The notes: a model not told the origin generated them from the letters alone. A stretch of 25,586 nucleotides of DNA from Haplomitrium mnioides (GCA_049999725.1 JBNGIS010035083.1:1-25586), one strand, 5' to 3'. Positions 8,088 to 18,666 are shown, counted from the first letter of the stretch. Translations and numbers: made by a program.

Positions 8088-10915
8088 TCACCAGTAATCC
8101 CTACACGAACAAAGTCCATCCTTGAAGTGATGAAAACGGTTTGCATCCCGCACAATGATTTCCCTCCCTACAATCTTTGCAATAAACTTAATGGCAGTGT
8201 GACAGTCAATGCAGACCCTCAGGTTTTTATAAACACGCAGCACTGTACCAGTGGCTGAGGTTATGAGCCCATAGGCAATGGCAAGTTTCTCACTGTGGTG
8301 AGACAAATGGAGTACCTTCTCTTCTTCCTCCAAGTCATGCAGCACAAAGCGAGTATCTGGCACATAGCCTGCCTCCTCCATCAGGACAGATAATCTCTGC
8401 AGTTCTGCATGGATTGCATCTATTTGAGAATGGCCTTGGTCATTTACAACAAATGAATGCACTTGACGATCCACCTCAATCCATGTGCGCCCTGGTTGTT
8501 TTATTGCCCCCCTTTGCTTTCTCATTTCCTGAACCCTGTCACGATTATCCCACTGACCAGCACCAGCATGGATGTTTGAGAGCAGCACATAGCCAGAAGC
8601 AGTATCAGGCTCCAACTCAAGAAGTTGTTGTGCTATTCGTGCTCCCATCTCCACATTACAATGATTTCTACAAGCACCCAACAAAGCTCTTAATGCAACA
8701 CTATTTTTGCTAATAAGAGGTTGTATTCTAAGAAACGCCTCTGCCTCATCCAGACGGCCAGCTCGACCAAGTAGGTCAACCATGCAGGTGTAGTGCTCAA
8801 CTGTCGGTGAAACACCATAAACTGAATCCATGCATTCAAAGAACCGCATCCCTTCCTCTATGAGACCCCCATGGCTACATGCTGACAGAAGACAAGTAAA
8901 TGTAATCCCGTCCAGTTTTACACCAGCTTGGTGTGATAGTTGGAAATGCTGGAGAGCTTCCTTGCCAAGCCCATGCATTGCAAAACCACCAAGCATGGCA
9001 TTCCAAGAGACAACATCATGAGTAGGCATTTTATGAAAAACACTTTCTGCATCTGCTATGCTGCCACATTTTGCATACATATCTAGGAGGCTACTTCCTA
9101 CAAACAAATCAGGCTCAAAGCCACTCTCAATGACCTCTGAATGGATTCGCTTCCCTTCTTCCATTGCCATTGTACTAGCGCATGCTTTCAACGCTAATAC
9201 AAAGGAGACACAGTCTGGCTCAACACCGTCTGCTTGCATTTGTCGGAATAGTTCCAGTGCCCTCTGCCCATCCTCACAATTCACGTGTCCAGCAAGCATG
9301 GCATTCCACGAGACCACGCTCCGAGTAGGCATTCCATGGAATACACTTTCTGCATCTGCTATGCTGCCACATTTGGCATACATGTCCACCAGGCTACTTG
9401 CCACAAAGACATCAGATTCGCAACCAGTTTCAATAACCTCCCCGTGGATATGCCTCCCTTCTTCCAGCGAGAGTACACTGGCACATGCTTTCAGTGCTAA
9501 AACAAAGATAACAGAGTTTGCCTTCACCCCTTCCACCCGCATTTGACGAAATAGGTCTAATGCCTTTTGCCCTTCTTTACAATTCACATATCCAGCAAGC
9601 ATAGCACCCCAAGAGACCACAGTACGAGTAGACATTTTATTGAACACTCTTTCTGCATCATCTATGCTACCACATTTGGCATACATATCCACAAGCATAC
9701 CTCCTACAAACACATCAGACTTGCAACCACTTTCAATGAACTGCTTATGAACACATCTCCCTTCTTCCAATGACAGCATGCTTGCACATGCTTTAAACGC
9801 TAAGACAAATGAAACAGGATCTGGCTTCACCCTGTCTGTTTGCATTTGTCGAAATAGTGCCAGTGCCTTATGCTCTTCTTCACAATTCACATATCCAGCA
9901 AGCATGGCATTCCAAGAGACCACACTACGAGTAAGCATTCTATGGAATACTCTTTCTGCATCAGCTATGCTCCCACATTTTCCATACATATCTATAAGTG
10001 AATTCCCCACAAACACATCAGACTGGCAACCACTTTTAATGACCTCCCCATGGATACGCTTCCCTTCTTCCAGCGCCATTATACTAGCACATGCTTTCAA
10101 CACTAACACAAAGGTCACGTAGCTGGCCTCCACTCCCTCTGCTTGCATTTGTCTGAATAGTTCCAGCGCCTTCTGCCCTTCTTTACAATTCACATATCCA
10201 GCGAGCATGGCAGTCCACGAGACGACATTTCGATTAGGCATTCTAAGGAACACTCTTTCTGCATCGGTAATACTCCCACATTTGGCATACATATCAACAA
10301 GAGTACTCCCGACAAACACGTCTGACTCAAAACCACAGTCAAGGACCTGCGCATGGATACGCCTGCCTTCACCTAGAGCTCCTAAATTTGCACATGCCTT
10401 GAGCACTGTAACAAAAATAAACGTGTCGGGCTTCACAGCTTCTGTTTGCATCTGGTTGAACAATTCCAGTGCATCCTGCTCCCGACAGCCTTTCACACAT
10501 CTTGACAGCATAGCATTCCAAGAGTAAAGGCTCCTGGGAACAGACCCTGGTATCAAAGATGCTAGCTCTATTTTCACCCACGACGGATTTTCTTTCTTAT
10601 CCAGCCATAGTCCCACCCGGCTCTTCTTATGTGTGAAATCTGGATAATTAGGATTCACCTAGAGTTCCAAATCCAGCTCATCAGGGACTGCCAATGCTAT
10701 GCGATTACTTCATATCGTCAAACGCAAAAATGATTATGCCAAGGAAATGTTTTCCGTGTTTTGAAAGCTTCCACCTTATCCATAGTGTGATCCCACCACT
10801 TTGAAGGATCTGAAAAAAACTGCCGCCACAGTTCCTCCACACTGTTCTGGCCTGCAAAAACCGGCGGGACAATTTCTGACCTCACATTACAACTTACATT
10901 TGTTTCGCCAGTAGA
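8088..10915 (-). CDS. PPR-DYW RNA-editing factor fused to an OSB-type PDF motif
   Basis: This is a PLS-class pentatricopeptide repeat protein, expected to bind an organelle RNA and deaminate a specific cytidine. The main exon (10658-8088) encodes 856 residues. Residues ~43-615 hold about six P-L-S triplets. E1 and E2 motifs follow, then a PG-box ([10 protein letters not shown]) and a DYW domain (~722-856). That domain carries the intact zinc/deaminase signature: HSE (788-790), CIDCH (816-820), HHF (843-845), CSC (850-852) and a terminal DYW. The PG-box and the DYW ending indicate the C-to-U class. The exon opens with GTG directly after a TAG that doubles as a splice acceptor (CTCTAG|GTG), and its first Met (residue 50) lies inside the first PPR motif, so an upstream exon is required. 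Exon 10915-10775 joins in phase across a 116-base GT-AG intron (10774-10659). It supplies [20 protein letters not shown], and the main exon continues [24 protein letters not shown]. Together these make the ~50-residue PDF motif known from OSB proteins. The true start codon and any targeting peptide lie further upstream (above 10915) and were not found. Confidence 0.92.
10541..10850 (-). other. PDF motif (OSB-family) at the N-terminus of the PPR-DYW protein
   Basis: The motif is split by the intron 10774-10659. The upstream half has E-E-L-W, a DPSKWWD core and MDK. The downstream half has [18 protein letters not shown] and [10 protein letters not shown]. The order and spacing (LWxxFFxDPxxWWD, then NPxxPDFxHK, LWL, P-WV) match the PDF motif described in plant OSB single-stranded DNA-binding proteins, where one or more copies follow an OB-fold. 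I find only one copy here and no certain OB-fold upstream. Motif assignment is from recalled family consensus, not a search. Confidence 0.82.
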
Positions 10916-13199
10916 CTACACATGTGAGCAAAGCTCCCAAAATGGACCTTCTCAAACACGATTAAAGCTGTCAAGGAATGGTGGAAAGATTCTTCAGAGA
11001 AAAGTGCAAGTATCTGATACATATTCCTCACCAGAGTCCTTACTAGTAGCTGAACCAGAGACCAATCCCGATTTCGTTGCAGTTCTCAATTCCATACCAT
11101 GCTTCTTTGTGCCTGAATAATGTGAAGGATAACAATCGTAAGTGCCATGCTTCCAACACGATCGAAGCTTGACAACTTACTTTTGATCCTTACAGTGTGC
11201 AGTCCTTACACTGATCGGCCTGCATGTTTGAGAAGGAGCGCTTCGCAGCGTCAAAGGATCTCAGTGTCTCCTGACACATTGCCCTCTCGATGTAGGCGTG
11301 TGTCACATTCTGGTATGCGCCAAGTACGCAAAGCCCAACTGGCAATTTCATCATCTGGCGCAGACAAAAGCATTGATATATTCGATTGCCCCGTGCAGAG
11401 TCAAAAGTAACAGCGCATGTGAATGGGCAATTTTTCACAAAAAGAGCGAAATCGTAGAAGCATTAGGTTTCTCTGCTGCCCACCTTTTAAATTTAGTTGG
11501 CGAGAAGGCAATAAAAAACTGTGCGAACCATTGGATTTCGTGGCCTCCTCGGAAAGTGAATAAGCTATAATCATGTAAGGGTTACTACTTCAGCTTGCAT
11601 CCCGTCTTTGTCTTCGGATGATGATAACTCGAATGCAGGCGTGTGAACGGTCAGCACTAGGTTCAAGTTTTCAACCTGGCAAAGCACAGTGCTTGGTCTT
11701 CCCATGGCCGTCTTGATAACCTTCTCCTCATGGGAATTGCAAGTGGAGAACTTTGCGTTCTGGAACCGAACATGGAACATTTCAGTTCCTAAACTTTTTC
11801 TACTCCCCAACTGTCATCCTCTCAGCCTACATGTACTACATGCTTAGTTTGAAGCCAAGTGTGGAGTTGGGGGATAGGATCATTGATTTCAAGGGACAGC
11901 AAAACCGAGTCCGGTGGGAGGTCAGGCGTTCATGGATTTTCTGACCGGAAAAAGATAGTGAACAAATTGATTGTTTGGAAACGAAAGACTTTCGAAAGCT
12001 CGGTGGTTAGGTGCCGGTCGGAAAATTACAAGAATTTCCAACGCGAGAATTCACCGTGCCTCGCTTGATTTGATCAGTGATCGTCGCTAGGTTTTTGTTT
12101 GGACTTCATGCGACCTCCCTTCCATTTTCATGACCATCCAGAAGAGGTGGGTGATGAGAACGAGTAACTAAATTAATCTAGAGAACTTTACATTTTTTAT
12201 TGTCTTAACTACAATTTCCGGCAGTGGGGCTCACGGAGCGTCCACGTGTGGTGACATCGCACTGAAAACACATCTTATAGCAATGCGTGTTGGAAAACCA
12301 TCGCCTGGCAATCACGACTCACCTGTGCTAGTTGATTCAGGACGTTTTCAATTGCAATTGATGGGTATCAGACGGCTCTAAGGTCCTACCCCGATAGGAA
12401 CGGGAGTCAGACTTTGAGACTGCTGCTCCCCTGGCCCATGCGAGAGGCAACATCATCATCATCATTACACACCATCTGTACTTCCCCTTCATCTTCTTTC
12501 ATCTCCTCCAAAATTCAACGATAACTCGTCTTTCTCTTAAAACGCTCAATCCCTCAAAACTCCCCTCGTAAAACGCGTAATCTCAATCCTTCAGAATCCC
12601 TCTTACCAATGCTGTTTCCTTCTTCCTCATGTCCGCCTCCAACTCAGCCGAAGGTTCCTGCAGCGGAGCTCACGGAGTTTCCGACACCCTAAGATGATCG
12701 GGTGGAAAGAAATAAAATTCCTCCCAAGCCGACATTGGGTATCACAGAGAGCTCACACTAATACACAGATGGTTGTACATTTGGGCATATGGCACAGGAC
12801 TGACGAAATCTGTCCTAATCTTCTCAATACCAAAGAGTTTTGATTTGTGTGAACGAAATCTGTGAGTAGTATCGTGGAATCCTCCTTCGAAAGGTGATTG
12901 GTTTGATTTCCAACACAACGCCCACTCTGTGCATGGCACCCATAGTTCCAGGAGCGTTGCATCCTACTTGACATTATTAGACTTTTGTTTCATTCACCTT
13001 GTAACTAAAAAAAGGAAGAAACTTGATCCGCAAAGGAAGACCGTGCTTTCCATGTCTTTCTTCATTCGTTGGAGACCACAAAAAATCTACAGGTAAAGTG
13101 TATGGCACTCCGCTGGTTTGTGCACTGCGCTCTGAAGATGATATTTCGCACATTAGAAAAGGCAGGCAGTTTCTCATCTGTTGCAGATTCCAGGACATC
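10916..13199. other. Region between the divergent PPR and lectin genes; possible further PPR/OSB exons
   Basis: No long ORF is present. The missing 5' exon(s) of the minus-strand PDF-PPR gene should lie here. The best minus-strand candidate is 11788-11571, preceded by a TTTAG acceptor: it reads FHVRFQNAKFSTCN, then CQVENLNLVL and a SSSEDKDG tail. It vaguely recalls the end of an OB-fold (VxNLNFV in OSB proteins), but this is weak. A second open stretch lies on the minus strand around 11160-10975. On the plus strand, 12900-13199 would be promoter/leader of the lectin gene, with an acceptor-like CTGTTGCAG at 13187. From 12070 to 12740 I see only low-complexity and C/T-rich sequence (for example ATC repeats near 12450). 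Confidence 0.3.
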
Positions 13200-14306
13200 A
13201 TGGAGAGGAAGTGGGTCATTCTTGCGCTGGTGCTAGTATTGTTGTGGATTGGATTGGGCAGCGAGGCTGTAAGTGAGAATTACGAAGCGGAAGTAATAAA
13301 CAGCGATTTCTTAGGGTCATTCCGTTCGGAGGATGTAAACTTGGCAATACATGGCTTGGTAGGCCTAATCAATGTGAATGCCAGTTACCGCCCAGGTCTC
13401 GTTGGTTCTACGCTTGTACAGTCCAATCATTTCAACATTACTGTAAGGTTACTATTGTGGAGTAGGAGTTGTTCTATGGATGTCGATGACACTTCTTACA
13501 AAATCTCGGGTTTGCATTTAAAGAAAGAATTCAAGAAGCTTCTGAGTGAGGTGTTCTATACAAAAGTGGCTGAAGGCTACGTCTGGGCAACCGCTGCTGC
13601 TGGGAATCTCTGGATTGATTACTATTCACATGGGTGCTACGATAAAGGTAGTGTTTGTCCGGAGGGGCTGGACTATAGATCACCTGCAACACTCCGACGT
13701 CGGCTTTTTGCTTTGGAAACCTACGAAGTGGATCCAAGAGTCACCCGGAAGGATCCAGCTTCTCTTCAGCCCCGCAGCATCGACACCGAAAGCAATAAAG
13801 AAAAGAGACACGCTGATCATGCCCGTCGACACAGTTCTCCAGCCCACCGCCAGGCTCGCTCTAGTACAAACCACCGCCATACTCATGATAATCCAGATCT
13901 CACGTGCACAGATCTTCACATCGACTCCTTGATCAGCAACGACAATCGTGTTTGGGACGCTCTCCTCCCCGATCAAGTACTTCATGCCAAGAGCAACAAG
14001 TTCACTCTGGAAATGAGATCGGACTGCCTCCTCGTTTTGTTCGAGAACGTACCCCACCTTGCGTCAACAATCAGATGGATGTCCGGATCCAATCCATCCA
14101 ACACCGATCGTAATTGCTCAGCCACGTTGAAACCTGATGGGAACTTGGCAATTTCTCTCCCCAACCAGACAACTGTGTGGTCCACCAACACCACTCAACA
14201 CAGATACACAGAAAACCATGGCAACTATAGATTCACTGTGCAGTCTGATGGAAATGCTGTAATTGTGGACATGGTGTCAGGACAGGTTCTGTGGTCCATC
14301 TACTAG
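13200..14306 (+). CDS. Secreted protein with C-terminal bulb-type (GNA-like) lectin domain
   Basis: The first in-frame ATG is at 13200, followed at once by a signal peptide (MERKWVILALVLVLLWIGLG, cleavage probably near residue 23-25). The mature part has three sections. Residues ~26-175 are an unrecognised domain with N-glycosylation sequons (NAS, NIT) and several Cys. Residues ~178-233 are a hydrophilic linker rich in Arg, His and Ser (ARRHSSPAHRQARSSTNHRH). Residues ~234-368 are a B_lectin domain: a conserved disulfide pair (Cys276 in SDCLLVLF, Cys306 in RNCSATLKPDGN), VWSTNT, and a final VLWS. The mannose-binding motif QxDxNxVxY is almost kept in the third subdomain (Gln348, Asp350, Asn352, Val354, Val356 in place of Tyr) and is degenerate in the other two, so sugar binding may be weak or altered. 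The total is 368 residues, with stop TAG at 14304-14306. The open frame extends upstream to 13023 but without an ATG. Confidence 0.85.
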   Translation: MERKWVILALVLVLLWIGLGSEAVSENYEAEVINSDFLGSFRSEDVNLAIHGLVGLINVNASYRPGLVGSTLVQSNHFNITVRLLLWSRSCSMDVDDTSYKISGLHLKKEFKKLLSEVFYTKVAEGYVWATAAAGNLWIDYYSHGCYDKGSVCPEGLDYRSPATLRRRLFALETYEVDPRVTRKDPASLQPRSIDTESNKEKRHADHARRHSSPAHRQARSSTNHRHTHDNPDLTCTDLHIDSLISNDNRVWDALLPDQVLHAKSNKFTLEMRSDCLLVLFENVPHLASTIRWMSGSNPSNTDRNCSATLKPDGNLAISLPNQTTVWSTNTTQHRYTENHGNYRFTVQSDGNAVIVDMVSGQVLWSIY

Positions 14307-14437
14307 ATCCACCGCTCTTACCTCCCATCGTTCGAATTCTGCTGATGTATATCTCAACACTCCATGTTGTAAAGTACGGGCAATGGTTTTTTTCACCGTG
14401 TCCCAAACACAGTTAAGTTGCAAGTGTTCAGTGTAAC

Positions 14438-14523
14438 TGGGCTCGAAAAATGGTTTCACGGATCGAGTATTGGGCATCATTGGGCTCTAAAAATGGTTTC
14501 ACGGATCGAGTATTGGGTAGAAA
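14438..14523 (+). repeat. 43-bp direct tandem duplication
   Basis: Copies start at 14438 and 14481. Both read TGGGCTC, AAAAATGGTTTCACGG, ATCGAGTATTGGG with a single substitution in the shared core. They lie just downstream of the lectin gene, probably in its 3' flank. Confidence 0.9.
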
Positions 14524-14597
14524 GGGTGGTGTGTGTTGTGAGATGACCCTATTGCACCGGATGACGATCACCAATCTGATTAAGAGTCTAGTGCTAG

Positions 14598-14639
14598 TTC
14601 GCTCATGTTCTTTGAATGTTCGTTCATATTCTTTGAATA
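14598..14639 (+). repeat. 21-bp imperfect tandem repeat
   Basis: TTCGCTCATGTTCTTTGAATG (written with its 21-base period) is followed immediately by a copy differing at three positions. It lies close to the 43-bp duplication and may share a slippage history. Confidence 0.75.
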
Positions 14640-16433
14640 GTTTTCGTACGTCCGAAACTTCGACGTGCTCTACGAAAATTTGTGTGACCACAATGCCACT
14701 GTCGACTAAATGTCCCATGGCGGCTTACGGATATAAAGAAGAATTCCGGCACACCCAGAGAATGAATTTGGAGCTGAAATCGATTCTATAGCTACTGCGC
14801 AGTATAAGATTAGGTATCGGGGGGAAGGATGGGATGACACACCTTAGTACAGCGACATACGCTCATCGTCGTAAGACATTTTGAAGCTGAAGTCACATTG
14901 CCATTCTGAGGCAGACGCCCTACTTTTGCTTCCTCCCGATTGATAGATCTGTCCACGAACATGATCTATTTCCAGCGATCAATCCTCGATGAGGTTCGAA
15001 CACGTACTACAACCAAAAGAAATCCCAATATCGCCTAGCGTATCAGCTGGACAGATTTTGCCCGTCTGTTGCTCAACTAGAATAGTAAACTAAACACAGT
15101 GTTCCAGTCCAAAGCTCACGACGGCAAAGCAGAAAGCAAAGGTTCCCTCAGCGTAAAATATACTTAGTAATCACGATGATCAGCATTAGCATGGTGTGCT
15201 ACATCATTGGGAACCTTCGCTACATAGATGGTAGAGTGGGAAAAGGTCAGTCACAAGAAAGCCATTAGAGACAACCAAAAAAAAATGATTAATGTCTGCA
15301 CACAACGATATTTCGCGGTTGCTTGCCACAATCGACTGTAAAGCTCACATGTGACGATTACATAGGCAGGACCAAGAGTACTATAAGCAGAGAGTGGCCG
15401 CATCGTGGATCAGTCCACGACAGGATGGAACCCTGCTAATCGTCTACACGAATAGAAACAATACCTTCAAATGGAACAGATAGGCAACAAGCGACACCGG
15501 ACCACGGAGGATACTTCCTCAATAGAAGGTTTGAAAGTAACGCACATCCACTCAGACTTTGGTGTGTTGGAATCAAGTTCTCTTCAGCGACCTGAAAGGC
15601 CTCTAAGCGAGCTGGGATTATATGAGTCATCACAGTGGATAAAATCGACGAACAAACCGCTGAGATGTTGGAAAGAAAAGTTTAGAACACAGTCGCACCT
15701 CGGCACGGAAGCCAATCTACCAAGCTAATGGACAACTTCGACTTCAACACCTGTTTGTGAGTGAGACAGCGGGGGGGGAGGGGGCGGGGATGGCTCTTAA
15801 GTGCATAAGAGAAAGCCGCTACTACATCACGAAACCGCACTTTGCACCAAGAGTACATCCACGGATCCTAAAACGTCTCACGAACCAGGAACACCAGAAC
15901 CATGGAAACCCGCAATGACACCATACCAAACCAAAGAGCCCCACCAAACCAAACAGCGAACATGAGATTGGAATGCGGCCTCGGCCATATTTTATAGGTC
16001 CCAGGATACTCGACTCACGCAACCCTAATCGTCCACTGCCGACCGACCAGCACACCGCTCTGAATGCAGCGGCATTATGGGATTCTAACGGTAGAGCATC
16101 TACAATGCAACCCACGTCGCCGACACAACGGATCTGAGATGGTGGATGGAGCCTTGCGATGTAGGGCCTTCATACTTGCATGCATGCCGAAGAAGTGAGG
16201 GGAAGAGCAAGTCTTCTTGCAAAGAAATGACCCATCAACAATATGCATCTTGCTTGAATCGTCACGAGCAGTTAACTGAGCGTTGAAACTCTCTATGTAC
16301 ATTTACAAAATCGTGTATTTAAACTTGGAGAAACTAAACAATGGCGTGGTCCCTCAGTTTCTTTCTGAGACCGATGTTACATGAGGTGGTACAGTGATGC
16401 TTGTTATGAAATGAGAAGGCAGGAAACCACAAC

Positions 16434-18619
16434 TCAGGGCGACATAAATCTTCGACGGCACCGAGCAGTTCCATACTCTTCATACTCGGCTTTAGTTACA
16501 GCAGCACCCTGAAAATCAGGACTTGAAGCTAGGAGAGATCCTCCTCTCCATGCTGCCACCAGCGGGCTGATATGACAAAACCCACATGTAAAATCATATA
16601 TATTGTGAGATTCCACAAGTGAGTCTGAAAAGGGATACATCAGCTGTTAAGGATTTAACAGAAATCTCACCTGTCAACAGCCTTCACATGAACATCAAAC
16701 TGATCGGGAACAAGAGGCCGAAACTCTAGCTCACTGCATGATCAAACTCCAGCCCACACCCAACGAACATGTATATCACTCCCAATCAGACACCATCAAT
16801 AGAAAAAATGCTCAGGTTGATCAAACCATGACCATTAGGGTAGGAATTTTATAAAGGGGAAAGTCATACTTGTGTATTATATAACCATTCACTTTCTAAA
16901 GACAATTGTGTTTGAGATTTGAATCACTGGAGGAATATCTACTGACCTAATCCTGCCACACTAGCTCATAATATGTGTAGACCACAGCACACTGAACTGA
17001 ATCACCAGCATCCTTATGGTCAAGTGTTTAGAAGACTCACAGTCTTTGTTTGAACCCTGGAAAAAGAGTGCTCCCACCCGTCAATATCACACTGTCAAAA
17101 CACAAGTCAGTATCACCGTGGCAGTGAAATGTTGGCTGGCACATCAAATTGTCTTCTGAAACTCAAGAAGCACATTCTGGAATTAAAGACAAATAGCAGC
17201 CAAACTACAAGTTACCACCACACTCAGAGCCTACGGGATCAACCAAGGACTCCAATACTTTCCACAGTCAAGAGACTACTGTCATAACACCTGGAGAACA
17301 AAAGCGGCTGTAAAACGGGAGGGCAGGCATTCACAGCCCGGACAATGCACTCAGCCAGTCCAGCTTCATTCATTCCTGGATGTTTCCAAACATGTAGTAA
17401 GCTCCTCAAGCTTCAAAAGGAGAAACAGACGATATTTATCATGAGCTTGCTGCTAGGATTACCAAGGTCTGCCGGGTGGAACAGCATCTCAGGGACAAGG
17501 AAGCGTTCGTTTGTCAAAGTCAGTACCTGTAACAAGTTACCACAAAGGAACGTTAAGCCATTATGCCATTTCTAGAATTGTGGCAGTGTTGACTATAAGC
17601 TTTTCTGGATCTTTCACGCAAGCATTCAATAGCACCGTTCCATGTACAACCTGCTGATCCCGTTTGTGTGGTGCCGCATTTTTCTGTCTCTCTTTCACTT
17701 CTTCATCATGACCTTCAGCCACTCCTGCTTCTGCGAGCTTTACGAAGCCTCGATTATACTTGATTCCATCAGGTAACACATATTCGCGCCTGAACTGGTT
17801 ATCCTTCCCTGGCCTCCTGCAAAACACGTTTCTAGAAAATATCAAAATCTGAGCCACGACAGTTGGCAGATAACCACATATTAAAGAAACAACGACAGCA
17901 TGGCGCACCGGGCAAGGGATAAGTCAGCAGCGACGTCCAGAGAGCAAACACCGAGCTTTTCCTTGACATCCTCTATGATGTACGTCTCATCCATCATGTT
18001 CCAGGCCCTGTACGAGACGAGTTCCTTCATGTAATTTGTGAGAGCCTTTCCCCCCAGATTAATTCTCTTTACACCGTGGCTTATCACAAAACCATCACAT
18101 ACTGGAGCAGCGTGGGTGAAAGAGAAACCGGAGTCCACTACCAGGCTACAACCTGACTTCGCCAGCAGACTGTCTGGAACACGATTGGCTTCATACATGT
18201 GAGTTAGGGCAGGAGAATTTCCAACGTAGAGGGATTGAAATCCAAAATCTTCAAACACAATTTCATCAGTAGTTTTTTGAATGGACGGCAGATTGAACAG
18301 GGGCTCCACCAGAACAAGCCCACAGTCAACTGGGTGAACTTTAAGAAGAGACCTGAACACTCGATCCCAAATTTCCTTCTCTGTTTCCGGATTTATCAGA
18401 TACCCACGGTCCATTGGTCTTTTCATTACTAATCCTTGAATGTCTACAACCTGATTAATATTATCGGCTACCGCCCATTTCTTCGCTGACCTTGGCCGGA
18501 TCATGCAATTGGGTATGACCACGGCCGGATCCTCTTCCCCTGCAAACCCTCCTCTGCAAAATCCACCTCCATTGTCCAGTACTACCACGCAACTCTCTAC
18601 CACTTTTGCACTTCCTCGT

Positions 18620-18624
<5 letters not shown>
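16434..18624 (-). CDS. ARP6: Actin-related protein 6 (ARP6), seven exons
   Basis: ARP6 is a nuclear actin-fold subunit of the SWR1 chromatin-remodelling complex, which exchanges H2A for H2A.Z; in Arabidopsis it controls flowering and temperature responses. Exons on the minus strand: 18624-17909, 17816-17651, 17526-17463, 17375-17291, 17091-17041, 16733-16671 and 16566-16434. All six introns are GT-AG (92, 124, 87, 199, 307 and 104 bases) and all phases match, giving 425 residues, close to Arabidopsis ARP6 (421). Signatures in order: VVVLDNGGG (13-21), VIPNC, RPMDRGYLINPE, EIVFEDFGFQSLY (121-133), LVVDSGFSFTHAAPV (161-175), INLGGKALTNYMKELVSYR, YVLPDGI, LTNERFLVPEMLFHPADLG (about 297-316), MNEAGLAECIVRAVNAC, ILTGGSTLFP (346-355), RPLVPDQFDV, WRGGSLLASSPDF and ARCRRRF near the end. 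The start at 18624 puts the GA microsatellite in the leader. An in-frame ATG at 18693 would add 23 residues, mostly Glu-Arg repeats, and is less likely. Confidence 0.95.

Positions 18625-18666
<42 letters not shown>
18624..18666 (+). repeat. (CT)n-(CA)n microsatellite abutting the ARP6 start codon
   Basis: About 17 CT units run from 18624 to 18657 and are followed by about five CA units. On the ARP6 strand this is (TG)n(AG)n ending directly at the ATG, so the leader of ARP6 is a GA tract next to the initiation codon. GA tracts in plant leaders can bind GAGA-binding (BBR/BPC) factors; any effect here is inference. The tract also keeps frame with an upstream ATG at 18693. Confidence 0.9.

Larger units (their letters stand above)
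14307..16433. other. Intergenic region with short tandem repeats
   Basis: No supported gene. The region holds a 43-bp tandem duplication and a 21-bp repeat (listed separately) and a G-rich run at about 15771-15789 able to form a G-quadruplex. The remaining short ORFs (for example 15471-15728 + and 16115-15822 -) show no recognisable motif and are most likely chance. Confidence 0.5.

Noticed and set aside
9058-9546. 162-codon plus-strand ORF and similar ORFs antisense to the PPR gene
   Set aside because: These are shadows of the minus-strand PPR repeats; their own internal repetition simply mirrors the P-L-S units.
13023-13199. N-terminal extension of the lectin ORF
   Set aside because: It opens at TTG with no ATG before 13200, and the signal peptide starts exactly at 13200.
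14980-15010. GGTTCGAA-like tRNA T-loop signal
   Set aside because: No matching acceptor stem, D-arm or anticodon arm could be folded around it.
15822-16115. 97-codon minus-strand ORF rich in Cys, Gly and Trp
   Set aside because: The composition follows a CCAAAC-rich stretch on the other strand and no family resemblance is visible.
16434-16640. Independent 68-codon minus-strand gene
   Set aside because: It is the last ARP6 exon with part of intron 6 translated in front of it.
17561-17908. Independent 115-codon minus-strand gene
   Set aside because: Its 3' half runs past the donor at 17650 and its 5' part is ARP6 intron 1; the middle is ARP6 exon 2.
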